The notes beneath the pieces are model-generated. The model was not told where the DNA came from. It did not search any database and saw only the letters and a program-made list of their open reading frames with translations. Source: Azolla caroliniana (Eukaryota > Polypodiophyta). From it: a stretch of DNA of 64,000 bases. The stretch spans positions 9,548,001 through 9,612,000 of the forward strand of contig JBHGNT010000016.1 in NCBI GenBank assembly GCA_043228905.1, written 5' to 3'. Made by a program: the position numbers and the translations under genes. Shown here piece after piece: positions 12,756-23,923 of the stretch (position 1 is the first letter of the stretch; every line of letters starts with the position of its first letter).

Positions 12756-12885
12756 AAGCACGAAAGCGCGATCTCCGCCTCCACTTCCACACGATCAACG
12801 ATGTCTTCAAAGAGAATCGAGCGCGAGGACTCCAGGTAGGCCTCTGACACTGTGGACATTTTTGTAAATATGTTTCGTTTCTCAA

Positions 12886-13267
12886 GAACTCGATACGCCG
12901 TATCGAGTTCATGTATACAATACAAACTTTATACATGAACTCGATACGGCGTATCGAGTTCATAATTTGTTTTTGCTTTTTATACAGGAACTCGATATGC
13001 CGGATGGAGTTCGTGTTTAAAACCCACACATTAAACAGGAACTCGATACGGCGTATCGAGTTCCTGTTTCAAATTCCAACTTTAAACAGGAACTCGATAC
13101 GGCGTATCGAGTTCCTGTTTAAAACCTACACATTAAACATGACCTCGATACGCCGTATCGAGTTCGTGTTTAAAACCTACACTTTAAACACGAACTCGAT
13201 ACGCCGTATCGAGTTCCTGTTTAAAGTGTAAGTTTCAAACAGGAACTCGATACGCCGTATCGAGTTC
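12886..13267. repeat. Array of eight palindromes at exact 51-bp period
   Basis: Each unit is a 25-bp near-perfect palindrome: the arm GAACTCGATACG, one central base (C or G), then its complement. Starts are 12886, 12937, 12988, 13039, 13090, 13141, 13192 and 13243, always 51 bp apart. Copy 3 is the most diverged and copy 6 has one arm change; the others are perfect over the 12-bp arms. Several extend further, and copy 5 has perfect 21-bp arms (13081-13123). Spacers of 26 bp are AT-rich, related (TTTAAAACCTACACATTAAA type) and partly inverted. The array ends 3 bp before TATATAAG at 13271. A 51-bp period is about five DNA helical turns, so all sites would face the same side. It looks like a multi-site operator or enhancer; binding is not shown. 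Confidence 0.93.
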
Positions 13268-13270
13268 CTG

Positions 13271-13278
13271 TATATAAG
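13271..13278 (+). promoter_or_regulatory. Candidate TATA box beside the palindrome array
   Basis: TATATAAG begins 3 bp after the last palindrome. No plus-strand coding sequence follows for 1.3 kb, so any transcript would be noncoding or spliced. The match could be chance in AT-rich DNA, but its position against the array is notable. Confidence 0.35.
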
Positions 13279-14582
13279 AAGGCTTTGAGAGAGAAAAATT
13301 GTGTTTTTGGGATAACAAATAATTATGGGGTGGAAAAGATATCAAATTGTCTGGCAAAATCAGTCTTTTTTATGTTGACTTTCCTTACTTTTAAAAAAAA
13401 ACATGCTCTAATTATAGGTGTTTTATGACCTACTTTAGCTTAAAATAGTAGAAAATGATCCACAAATTGCCTTTACGATAGCAAATTCTCCTCAATATAG
13501 GTTTAGAATCTATATAAGTCATACCTACTATTTAAAAGAATATATAACCCTGTTTACTTATTACGATATATATTTTCTAGGTTGAATAGCCCTGCCTATA
13601 ATAGATTTTTGAATATAGGACTGCTCCTGGGAACTGTTCTTGATTGATTGCTATGTAATAGACTCTATGAAGAATATGACACTGACGATTTGTTAAGATT
13701 TCACATTATTAATACAAATTTTGGGTTTTACCTAGTGGATTCTATTCTTTATAATCTTCTATATGTTTCAATTTTATTTTTATATACTTGATTAGTAGAT
13801 TTATGATATTGGTTTCACCGCGTGCATAGCTGACTACCAAACTTATGGAGAAACATGAACTAGTTTAAATGGAGGCTGATTTTGGTCCAAGCTAACCTTA
13901 ACAGAACATGGCCCTATAATTGTTGCCATGACTGTCCATGTTGTTATTATGGATCTTTGTCTTCTATTGTTAAAACTATTATGTTTCTATTCCATTGCTG
14001 CTTAGATTGTGTAGTGTGTTGATAATGGTTCCAGTTGCGTTATCGTTTGGAGTTTGATCTTGTGTGAATCACCTAAACAATAGAGTAGATCAATTTTAAA
14101 TACAGGTATGAAAGCCTAATAGGTTTGTTATTTCCACGACATTATCCTAAAGTTCACTGCCTTACATTGTGCACAATTATATACACATATGGTTTGATCC
14201 CATATGAACAAACTGAGGAATAGATTAGATCAACTTTAAATACAAGTATTGAATACTTTAATAAGTTAGTTATTCCAATCACTTATCCTAATGTGCACTA
14301 TCCTACATTTTCCACAATTACATACATGCACGTATGGGTCAAAGTATAAATTATATCTCATTTTATTAGTATGGATACAAGTACACCTCATATTTTTGTA
14401 AAACTTACCTAATTAATATAAGTCTTTAAGTTAGTGTTTCCCTTGTCGCACAGTAGTGACATATTGAGCCATAGTTGAACTTTATTATGCCTACATTAAC
14501 TTATCAACATGTCTAAACTTGCATGATTTCTAATGATCTCCACTCGTAGATCTATCATGTATTTTTATATTTTCAAATTCTC
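13279..14582. other. AT-rich segment without genes, right part of the insertion in the chromovirus
   Basis: I see no protein gene, RNA gene or terminal repeat. This is the right-hand part of the DNA separating chromovirus gag (ending about 8965) from protease (from about 14583). I compared both ends for inverted repeats and target duplications and found none I trust. Confidence 0.5.
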
Positions 14583-14833
14583 ATCAAGTTGAGGAACATG
14601 TGATACTAGTGCATCCAATTTTTGTAGAGAGGGTGTATTTGCTTTGTTTTAAGAAGATTCTACAAGTGGAATGCGCAATCCTTCCACTTGTGAACGCGAA
14701 CGTGTTTCCTAATGTCCTTGAGGTCTATACACATCATTTAAGTACTTGTGAATGTTCTTTCCCTCACTATTTATTGGGACCCAATGATTTACTACGTGCA
14801 AACGGGTATGTCAATGGATCTCCCGTACAATTT
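14583..14833 (+). pseudogene. Chromovirus protease, N-terminal half
   Basis: The frame from about 14583 reads toward GPNDLLRANGYVNGSPVQF and stops abruptly at the Copia-A insertion. The next residues, LFDSGSSHNFV with the D-S-G active-site triad, are found immediately after Copia-A at about 20512. This segment therefore defines the uninterrupted protease and the insertion point exactly. Confidence 0.7.
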
Positions 14834-15221
14834 TGTTGAGAGACAAGCTCAACATCGGCCGGATCGGCTGAAGAAGCCGAGGACCGGATCGGTTGGGACC
14901 GATTGGTTAGGCCAAGTGCGTAAACCGGGAGATCGTTAGGAAAGATATTCCGTGAGGAATATATTTGGGAGTTAGTGTAGGAGCTCTTAATGAGCATTGA
15001 AGTACTGTCAGTACTTCGGTCAGTCCTTCTAGGACTTGTATAAAAGTGCTCACTGAGGACGTCTTATGTACAGAGACTAAGTATTATTGTGGAATATAGT
15101 TTTTTGAGTTTTCTCTCTCTGTCTCTCCCGTGTATACCGTGTAAGCCTAAGCTCTCCATTGAACCTGAGTTTCCTTCCTCTGTTCTGTCTTCATACTTGC
15201 TTCCGCACGCTACTTTCTACA
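14834..15221 (+). repeat. Copia-A 5' LTR
   Basis: 388 bp, TG...CA ends. TATAAAAG at 15039-15046 is the likely promoter of the element's RNA. Confidence 0.95.
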
Positions 15222-15233
15222 TGGTATCAGAGC
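15222..15233 (+). promoter_or_regulatory. Copia-A primer-binding site (initiator tRNA-Met)
   Basis: TGGTATCAGAGC lies directly after the LTR and is complementary to the 3' end of plant initiator tRNA-Met, the usual Copia primer. Confidence 0.95.
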
Positions 15234-15293
15234 GCGAGGGTTGAGAACCTCTCTGCAGCCGATACAGCTTGACGAATAAGAACAAGAAGAACG

Positions 15294-15629
15294 ATGGATA
15301 GAGGCATGGCGAGCTCGCTTCCAACAGAGAAGCTCGACAGAACCAACTACGCGTATTGGTCCTACAAAATGCACCAGTACCTGCTCGGGCATGGCTACTG
15401 GAGTTATGTCAAAGGAGCTAATGACGCGGCACCCGAATCGACACATAGAGACTTCCCGTCGTGGGAGCAATCAGCGAGCAGGGTACTATACTGCTTCGCG
15501 TCGTGTGTGGGCGAACAACTATTGAGCTATGTTCGGGATTCAAAGACGCCGAAGGGTGCGTGGGAAAATCTGAAGAAGATTTCGCCGCAAGCACCACAGC
15601 CAGGAAGCTTCAGCTCCGACAGGAGTTGA
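15294..15629 (+). pseudogene. Copia-A gag, N-terminal part up to a frameshift
   Basis: The ATG at 15294 opens a Copia capsid N-terminus (MDRGMASSLPTEKLDRTNY; later YWSYKMHQYLLGHGYW). A frame change near 15578-15590, compatible with a one-base loss in a T run, throws the rest out of frame. The family continuation (TARKLQLRQEL) resumes in another frame. Copia-C and Copia-E have matching N-termini, which support this start. Confidence 0.85.
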
Positions 15630-16795
15630 GCAACCTACGACAACGCAACTTGTCGGTGGCAGACTATACCTCGAAGATCAAGGATATCTGTGACTCCCTC
15701 GCCTCCATAGAGGTGAACATCGAGGAGAGCGAGATGGTCCAGATCTGTCTCGGAGGTTTGGCGTCGAAGTTCGGAGCGTTCCGAACGGCTGTGTGTACTC
15801 GGGAGAATACGTCGTCCTTTTTCGACCTACAGTCGATGCTCCTGGTAGAGGAGAACCACGTGGGTGCGTCGACGAGCACGCACACCGACAGCAGAATGCT
15901 GTACACGGAGGAAGATAGGCCCCGTGGACGTGGAGGACGAGGCGAGTCGGCACGCAATGGAGGCGGCCGACAAGATCAAGAAAGAAGGCACCAATGTGAT
16001 GCCGACAGCAACTCCGGACCCTTCGGAAACAGGGGGAGTCGAAGCGATGAGAACCGGCAAGGGAAGGCCATCGCGGAGTGCTGGTACTGTGGCAAGAAAG
16101 GCCACAGGGAAAGCGAGTGCTGGAAGAAGCGCGCCGATTTGGAGAGAACTGGTTCCGAGAACGGCTCCAGACATACCGACAAGGGAAATCGGCAACGATC
16201 GCACTATGCCAAAGACTCCGGGAGAGTCGGAGAAGGGTCTGTCTTCGTGACGAGACACGAAGCAAACTCAATGAAACAGAGCACCCCGAGATCGGACGAG
16301 GTGTGGTACGTAGACTCCGGCGCGTCAAACCACATGACGAGCCATAAGGAGTGGTTCTCGTACCTTGAAAAACCGATACAATCTGGAGTAGTCGCAACAG
16401 GAGACGACACTCCGCATCCGATCGCGAATGTCGGAGAAGTTCCCCTTAGCCATGTCGGGCAGAAAGGGAAACTCATGAACGTGCTGCACGTTCCGACAAT
16501 CACGAAGAACTTGGTCTCGGTCGAACAGATCGTCGACCAAGGGATGGAGGTTTGGTTTACACACCTCGGGTGCTTCATTGAGGAAGAAGGCCGTGTGATT
16601 GCGCAAGGGCGCAGAGACGGGAGAATGTTCATCCTCGATTCCACTGACGGCGGCACCGCAATGTTCGCAAAGGGACAAGAAGCCGAGTCGGACATCGACT
16701 TGTGGCACAAACGGATAGGCCACGTCAACTACCAGTGGCTTCAAGATCTGCAATCGAAACAGGTAGTGTTCGGATTGCCCAAGTTTAGTGGCTGA
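15584..16795 (+). pseudogene. Copia-A gag C-terminus, protease and integrase N-terminus
   Basis: After the frameshift the capsid domain continues, followed by a basic linker, a zinc knuckle CWYCGKKGHRESEC (about 16078-16119) and the aspartic protease motif VWYVDSGASNHM (about 16300-16335). The GAG-pre-integrase segment LWHKRIGHVNYQWL (about 16699-16740) comes next. A TGA at 16793-16795 interrupts the zinc-binding region of integrase where related copies have arginine. Confidence 0.88.
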
Positions 16796-19072
16796 AAGGC
16801 ACAAATTTGTGAAGCCTGTGAGCTCGGGAAGCAACACCGACTTCCTATCCCCAACGAGCGAAACCGGAGCCGGAACAAGCTCGACCTTATACACTCAAAT
16901 GTGTGGGGGCCGGCACAAAACGTTAGTCTTGGCGGGAGCCGATATTTCGTCTCCTTCATCGACGACCACACGCGGCACACGTGGATCTACCTCATTGAGA
17001 GGAAGAGTGAAGTCTTCGACTGTTTCCGGGACCTCAAAGGGTTCGTGGAAGCTGAAATGGGACGAAAGATCAAGTGTCTGCGGTCGGATGGCAGGAAAGA
17101 GTACTTTTCCGATCAATTCAACGGTTATCTACAACAAATGGGAATTCGGCGCGAATTCAGTTGTAGATACACGCCGGAGCAGAACGGCGTGGCCGAGAGG
17201 AAGAATCGGTCGATTGTGGAAGCGGCACGGGCAATGCTGGAGGAGAAGAGCTTACCCAAGTTCTATTGGGCCGAGGCGGTAAGGACCGCGGTATACATCC
17301 AGAACCGGATTGGAGACAAAGTGTCGGTGCACGAGCTATATTTCGGAACGAAGCCAAACTTGCGACACTTGAGGGTGTTCGGTAGCATTGCGTATGTGCA
17401 TATACCGAAGGAGAAAAGGAGGAAGCTGGACGCAAAGGCCGAGAAATGCATCTTGGTCAGTTACTCGGACGAGCAGAAGGGTTATAAGTGCTATAACCCT
17501 CGCACCAAACAAGCGCGTGTCAGTCGTGATGTTGTGTTTGACGAGTCCGCGTCCTGGTACCTGTCCCCGACTCGGAACCCCGACTCCAATCCGAGCTCTG
17601 ACGATGAGGTCAGCGAGGCCGAGATGCCTCCGGATGAGCCTGAAATCGAGACCTGCGAAGAGAGTCCGATTTCACTCCGGTTAAGTGGACCAATTGGACG
17701 ACTGAGTCGGTATGACCAGTCCGATGAGGAGCCGGCGAGTAGTGGAGACTCGGCCATGCATTCCCCACGCAGGAAGCCGAGGAGACGGCTTACGCGCAAA
17801 GAGAAAGGGAAGAAGAAGGTGTTGGATTCTGGCACGGAAAGGAACGAGTCAGACCAACGCGAGTCCGACTCCGAGGGAACCGGTGACGGGTCTTTAAAGG
17901 TGAAGACCGCATCGACCGAGAAGGCCTCGACATCGGCTAATGTGAGATTACGCCGATCTACCCGCCAGAAGAACCTAGTTGTGCGGTTCGGTTACAACGA
18001 GTACATGGCGCATCATTATGCATACATGACCCGTGTAGCGGAAGTGCGTGAGCCTGAGAGCTACGCAGAAGCGGCGAAGGACGCGAATTGGCGCGCCGCG
18101 ATGGAGGAAGCGATGCACGCATTGGCGGAGAACGAGACCTGGGACCTGGTTGACGCACTGAAGGGTGTGAAGCCGATCGGTTGTAGATGGGTGTACAAAG
18201 TCAAGTACAACACTGATGGCTCGGTCAACCGGTACAAGGCTCGACTAGTGGCAAAGGGCTACGCGCAAAAACACGGCATCGACTACGATGAGACGTTTGC
18301 GCCGGTCGCGAAAATGACAACCGTCTGTGTTTTGCTCGCGGTAGCCGCGGCCAAGGGGTGGCACTTACATCAGATGGATGTAAAGAATGCGTTCCTACAA
18401 GGTGACATTGAGGAACAGGTGTACATGGTACAACCCCCCGGATTTCACTCCAGAACGAACTCCTCGGCAGCCTGCCGATTGAAGAAGTCCCTTTACGGAC
18501 TGAAGCAAGCCCCGCGTGCCTGGAACGCGAAGATCACGCAACAACTGTGTCGGTTGGGCTTCGTCACGTCAAAATCAGACTCTTCCCTATTCATCTGGAA
18601 AGGTCGACTCGGACCGGTTAGTATTTTACTATATGTTGATGACTTGGTCATCACAGGCGTCGACCTAGGTGAAATCGACCACGTGAAGCTCCAGCTTGCG
18701 ACATCGTTCGACATGAAGGATCTGGGGGACCTTCATTATTTCCTCGGGATTGAAGTGATCCGTACCCCCGAAGGCATATTGATCAACCAACGTCATTACG
18801 TGCTGAGTATGCTCTTCAAACTTAGGATGGCCGACTGTAAGTCCATCTCGACTCCTCTAGACAGAACCGTGAAGCTTCGTCCCGATACGGGAAAGGTATG
18901 CGACCCGACGAGGTTCCGACAAATTGTCAGAAGCCTCATATACTTGACCATCACCCGACCCGACCTCTGTTACCCGGTCAGGGTGATCAGTCAGTTCATG
19001 GCGCGACCTACCGAGGAGCACCTTCAGTGTGCGCAACGCGTACTTCGGTACGTAAGTGGCACTATGGACTGA
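16796..19072 (+). pseudogene. Copia-A integrase core and reverse transcriptase
   Basis: Same frame as the preceding piece. The integrase core carries SNVWGP, then LRSDGRKEYFS and PEQNGVAERKNRS with the family's acidic residues; one normally conserved asparagine after D is G. The reverse transcriptase domain runs from about 18120, with CRWVYKVKYN, KARLVAKGYAQ, QMDVKNAFLQGD and the catalytic LLYVDDLVITG (about 18625-18660). The frame ends at TGA 19070-19072, within a segment where related copies read through to RNase H. Confidence 0.9.
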
Positions 19073-20125
19073 GGACTGCTATATCGGACCGGTGCAGCCG
19101 TGCAGCTAGTCGGCTACACCGATGCTGATTGAGCTGGCAACGCCGCCGATCGCCGATCCACGTCTGGATACGCGTTCTCCCTCGGGAGTGCCGCGATCGC
19201 GTGGAGCAGTAAGAAGAAGCCGACAGTTGCACTGTCGAGCACCGAAGCGGAGTACCGAGGAGCGGCTGTCGCGACATGCGAAGCCATATGGTTGAAGCGG
19301 CTACTTAAGGACCCGCAAGAGGAGGTGTCAGATCCGACAACGATCTACTGCGACAACCTCAGCAGCATCCAGCTCGCGAAGAACCCCGTCTTCCACGCAC
19401 GGACCAAGCACATTGAGGTGCACTACCATTTCGTCCGTGAGCGTGTCCTTTCCGGTGAAGTCGAACTTTAGTACGTTCCGATGGATCGGCAGGCTGCCAA
19501 CATCTTCACCAAGCCTCTTGGTCTGGACAAGTTGCGGCAATTCTCAAGTGTGCTCGGGTTGCGTCACCTCGACGTGCCAAACTTGAGGGGGAGAACAGTC
19601 CCGAACGACCAAGCAAGGCAGCAGGAAAGGAGCAGACACCGCGACACCGAGTCGGTTGACTCGTTTGTTGACTCGGTTGAAGACGGATTGGCTGAAGAAG
19701 CCGAGGGCGGACCCGCGGAAAAGTTCGGAAGCGGACAGAAGGGGAGCAGCCGAAGGAGAGAGCCGAAGCCAACCACGAATGAGGAGGATGACGCCATCGA
19801 GGGCGAGAAGACTGAAGACGAGTTGGAGACAGCCAACTTGGACGAGAGCGAAAACCGATCGGAGGTAGCCGAGTCGGTTCGGATGTTTGATTCAGACACG
19901 CTGAATCAACCGAGGCCCAAGTGGAAGAAAAGACAGCAGGAGAAGCGTCAACACCATAACAACAGAAGAGCTGATAAGGGCCGCATGAGCAGACAAGCCG
20001 ACCGGAAGGGTCGAAGCGCGCGGAGTCGAACAGGTCGAGGAGCGCGAGTGAGGCGAGAAGCCAGGAGGAACCGGTGCTGTGAAGATCCCGAAGAGCCTCA
20101 AGTTGAGCTTGAGGGGGAGTGTTGA
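19073..20125 (+). pseudogene. Copia-A RNase H and charged C-terminal tail
   Basis: RNase H continues in frame with [24 protein letters not shown] and [13 protein letters not shown], broken by TGA at 19130-19132 and TAG at 19469-19471. From 19481 an open frame holds the RNase H end (NIFTKPLGLDKL, LDVPNLRG). An unusual tail of about 185 residues follows, first acidic then very basic (many R, K, E), ending QVELEGEC. Its last codons are the polypurine tract itself and the stop lies inside the LTR. Copia-C has a homologous tail with the same ending, so it is probably a real part of the family's polyprotein. Confidence 0.75.
20106..20119 (+). promoter_or_regulatory. Copia-A polypurine tract
   Basis: A purine-rich stretch with core GAGGGGGAG (20111-20119) abuts the 3' LTR. 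It also encodes the last residues of the C-terminal tail. Confidence 0.85.
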
Positions 20126-20507
20126 GAGACAAGCTCAACATCGGCCGGATCGGCTGAAGAAGCCGAGGACCGGATTGGTTGGGACCGATCGGTTAGGCCG
20201 AGTGCGTAAACCGGGAGATCGTTAGGAAAGATATTCCGTGAGGAATATATTTGGGAGTTAGTGTAGGAGCTCTTAATGAGCATTGAAGTACTGTCAGTAC
20301 TTCGGTCAGTCCTTCTAGGACTTGTATAAAAGTGCTCACTGAGCACGTCTTATGTACAGAGACTGAGTATTATTGTGGAATATAGTTTTTTGAATTTTCT
20401 CTCTCTGTCTCTCCCGCGTATACCGTGTAAGCCTAAGCTCTCCATTGAACCTGAGTTTCCTTCCTCTGTTCTGTCTTCATACTTGCTTCCGCACGCTACT
20501 TTCTACA
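20120..20507 (+). repeat. Copia-A 3' LTR
   Basis: 388 bp, same length as the 5' LTR with seven substitutions. It is followed by target duplication AATTT (20508-20512). Confidence 0.95.
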
Positions 20508-22653
20508 AATTTTTATTTGATTCGGGAAGCTCACACAATTTTGTGAATGATCTTTGGTTTAGATATGGGGAATCCAACCCACCGTAAGTGATCACACGTA
20601 TAGGGTGCACTTGGCTGATGGAAGAGTACAATACATCAACGGGGCGATTCATTCATTAGGAATTTCTATTGATACTCATGTAGAGGAAGTAGACTTCCAT
20701 GTAATGAATCTTTTTACCACTAATGTAATACTAGGTTATCCCTGGTTTTATAATGAAAACTCTTCTTTGTCTATTGATTGGGTTCGTCATTCCATTTCAT
20801 TTGTACTAAACGATTGTACTCATTTTATTCAATGTGTAAATAAACAATCCCTTTCGATTATTTCCTGTCCATCAATATTTGTGTTGTCTTGTTCTTCTTT
20901 ATTTTATTGTGTACTTGATTCGAACATTCACGTTTATAATATTGATAACATCTCAGGTCAATTGACATATTTTGAACAACAACAACTCGATAAAATCTTA
21001 AATGATTTTCATGATGTTTTTCAGAGTGAACTACCACATGGGTTACCTCCTAAACATAATATAGACCATCATATAAATATTGTACCTGGCATTGCACCAA
21101 TAAGTATACCTCCTTATCGCTTAAGTCGATCTGAAGAGGATGAGGTAACTAAGCAACTCAAGGACTATTTACGAATGGGTTATATACGTTATAGTAAATC
21201 TCCATGGGGTGCACTTGTTCTCTTGGTAAAAAAGAAAGAGGGCACATGGCGTATGTGTATTAATTACCGACACTTGAATAAAGTGATGATCAAGAATTCA
21301 TATCCATTGGCCCGGGCTGACGATCTAATTGACCGTCTCTAGGGAGCTCGGTATTTTACGAAACTTGATCTTCGTACGGGCTACCATCAAATTCGTATAA
21401 GTGAGGACGATGTTCCTAAAACGGCATTTCGTAAGCGCTATGGCCGTTATGAGTTTTTGGTTATGCCTTTTGGTTTGACTAATGCTCCGGCCACATTTCA
21501 ACAAGAAATGAATGCCATTTTCCGAGAACAACTTGGAAAATTTGTCGTTATTTTCTTGGATGATATTCTAGTTTATAGTCGTACATTAGAAGAACATGAT
21601 AAACATGTTTGCTTTGTTTTAGAGACATTGTGTGACAAGCAATTCTACGCAAAGATCTCAAAATGCGAGTTCTTCAAGAAATCAATTACTTATCTTGGGA
21701 CATCTCATAACTGAACGAGGAGTTGAAATTGATCCTTCTCGCATCGAGAAAATCAAACTTTGGCCCACTCTTCGGAATATTCGAGAAGTTCGATCATTCC
21801 TTGGTTTTGTCGGGTTTTTGCGAAAATCCCTTCGTAATTACTCCTAGTTGATGACACCGTTTACTGATCTTCTAAAAGGTCAAACGTGTAAGTCTACAAA
21901 ACCTATTGTGTGGAATGCTACACTAGGCCTCGCCTTTAAGGAACTTAAGGACCTGGTATGCAAGGCTCCTTCGCTTATTTTACCCGATCCTTCAAAACCT
22001 TTTGAGGTTGAAACCGATGCAAGCGATTATGCTATAGGTGGTGTCTTATATCAAGATGGTAAACCAATAGCATTCGAGAGTAAGAAACTTGATTCTGCTC
22101 AATGTTAGTATACCATTCAAGAAAAAGAGATTTGCAGTTATACATGCGCTCAAAACATAGCGCCATTATCTTTATGGAAATCGTTTTGTGGTAACTACGA
22201 ACCACGAGTCCTTGAAATATTTTTGTGACCAACAAGACTTGAAAGGTCATAAGGCATGATGGGCTGATCTCATCCAGGACATTGATTTTTTCATACGATA
22301 TCGTAAAGGTTCCATGAACATTGTCGTTGATGCACTAAGTCGCATCTGTGAAGTTAACATGCTTAGCTTCATTGAAATAACATCAGATGTTTATGATCAC
22401 CTTCAAGGAACGTATCCTGATGATAGTTATTTTGCGAAATATTGGGCAAGAGTTGAGTCTGGAATAGACACCGCCACATCCTCGAAGGAATCCTTCCACA
22501 TTGCTAACGGTCTACTCTACTGTAATGGGAAGGTTTGTGTTCCAGATTTTCCTGAGGTCAAAAAGAGAATTCTTTTTGAATGCCATGATGCATCCTCTGT
22601 AGGGCACCCTGGAATACATCGTACACTCATTCTCATCTCCACTCAATTCTATT
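20508..22653 (+). pseudogene. Chromovirus protease end, reverse transcriptase, RNase H, integrase start
   Basis: The protease resumes with FDSGSSHNFV. The reverse transcriptase runs from about 20950: [42 protein letters not shown] and the catalytic [10 protein letters not shown] (about 21550-21585). RNase H follows (PFEVETDASDYAIGG, about 22000-22040) and the start of integrase (GHPGIHRTL, about 22605). Stops at about 21340, 21712, 21845, 22108 and 22257, with frame shifts, inactivate it. Copia-B then interrupts the integrase zinc-binding region. Confidence 0.88.
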
Positions 22654-23324
22654 TGTTGAGAAATCGATGCAGAATAGATCACAATAAATGAACTACGCGC
22701 TGAAATACGAATCACACGAATACACCAGAAAGACAAGATAAACAGATGTACACAGAGATTTACATGGAAACCCTAAAGCTGGGAAAAACCACAGGTGAAC
22801 AAATTTCTTCACTATTCAAAGTGGATATACAACAAAGAGATGATTATGACACTCTGTCGAGTGTATCAGCCGCACAGGGCTCTTCGCGTCTACTGTTACA
22901 CACACAACTATGGCGCGGCTCTCCCTTCTCACTCTCTATCGTTCTATAGTTCTGCACATACATTGTTCTGCCCTAGTTACACAACTTTCTGGCTATTTAC
23001 ATACGTAGCCCTCATGGGGCGCACACTTAGACTATTTACAAGTATAGTCACCCGAGTTGGCTATTTACACGATTCCAGTTTCGGCCTCGGCCGAGTCACG
23101 CATCAACTCGGCTCCTCTCTCTTTCCCATCTGGAGGGACTTGTTTCCACACATCATCATCATTATTATTACTATAATAATAATAGTCGAATCTTCAAATA
23201 GTCGACTCACTATTTTCAACTCTTCGACTGTCTGCTTTCCGAATAGTCAGATCTTCCCTGTCATCGACTGTTGGCTTTCCGATCAGTCGGTTCTTCCTCC
23301 CACTGGAGGGACATATTCCCAACA
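22654..23324 (-). repeat. Copia-B 3' LTR
   Basis: 671 bp. It contains a short ATC/ATT microsatellite (about 23150-23190) followed by repeated AGTCGA motifs. The adjacent pyrimidine-rich 23325-23345 is the polypurine tract on the minus strand. Confidence 0.92.
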
Positions 23325-23334
23325 AACTTCCCCT

Positions 23335-23745
23335 TCACTCCCGTCGGAGGAAATCTGTTAGTCCTATATTTTGTCGATAGACTCTGAGTCTGTCCATGGG
23401 TAGGTTCTTCATCAGCATGTCAGATCCATTGTTGTCGGTATGGATCTTCACAAGGGAAAACTCTCCTTCTTCAACTCTCTCCCGCAACCAGTGATACCTT
23501 CTCTGTATGTGTTTGGTCTGGGAGTGGTATGCCGCGTTCTTGGCTAGGTGTATGGTGCTTTGACTGTCACAGTGAAGCAAGAAATCCTTTTGCTTCATGC
23601 CTAGTTCGGTGAGAAATTTCTCATCCAGATCATCTCTTTTCCGGCCTCTACCACTACCATATACTCTCCCTCTGTAGTCGACAAGGCTACAGACTTTTGT
23701 AGTCATGACTGCCATGGCACATGCTCCCCCTGCATAGGTCCTCAC
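23335..23745 (-). pseudogene. Copia-B RNase H
   Basis: Minus-strand reading has LHCDSQSTIHLAKNAAYHSQTKHI and then YHWLRERV, the C-terminal half of Copia RNase H, ending near the polypurine tract. The N-terminal half and the reverse transcriptase C-terminus (about 23746-23923) are degraded. Confidence 0.85.
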
Positions 23746-23923
23746 GTACCCTGACGTGGATCGGCTTGAGTCGGTATTCTAGACATGTCCGAATCGGTAA
23801 AACCTTCCAACACAGGTTTTTTGACACCATACCTTAGGCACACCTCCTAGGTGCCTTTCAGGTACTTGAGTATCCACTTCACTGCTGCCCAGTGTTCTCT
23901 CCCTGGATTACTCATATATCGGC

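Larger units (their letters stand above)
14834..20507 (+). mobile_element. Copia-A, complete LTR retrotransposon with broken genes
   Basis: The element is 5674 bp, bounded by two 388-bp LTRs that start TGTTGAG and end CTACA, and flanked by the 5-bp duplication AATTT (14829-14833 and 20508-20512). A tRNA-Met primer site follows the 5' LTR and a purine tract precedes the 3' LTR. Gene order gag, protease, integrase, reverse transcriptase, RNase H is that of Copia. The LTRs differ at 7 of 388 positions (1.8%), six of them transitions, so insertion was fairly recent. One frameshift and four in-frame stops break the polyprotein. Copia-C and Copia-E encode related proteins. Confidence 0.95.

Noticed and set aside
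12911-13231. Protein-coding gene with 17-residue NSIRRIEF repeats
   Set aside because: 51 is a multiple of three, so both strands stay open across the palindromes; the frames have no start context, promoter fit or relatives.
12886-13267. CRISPR array
   Set aside because: The repeat is palindromic throughout, the spacers are near copies of each other and the DNA is a plant nuclear genome.
15678-16397. Long minus-strand frames inside Copia-A
   Set aside because: GC-rich coding DNA leaves open antisense frames; the sense strand carries the known protein domains.
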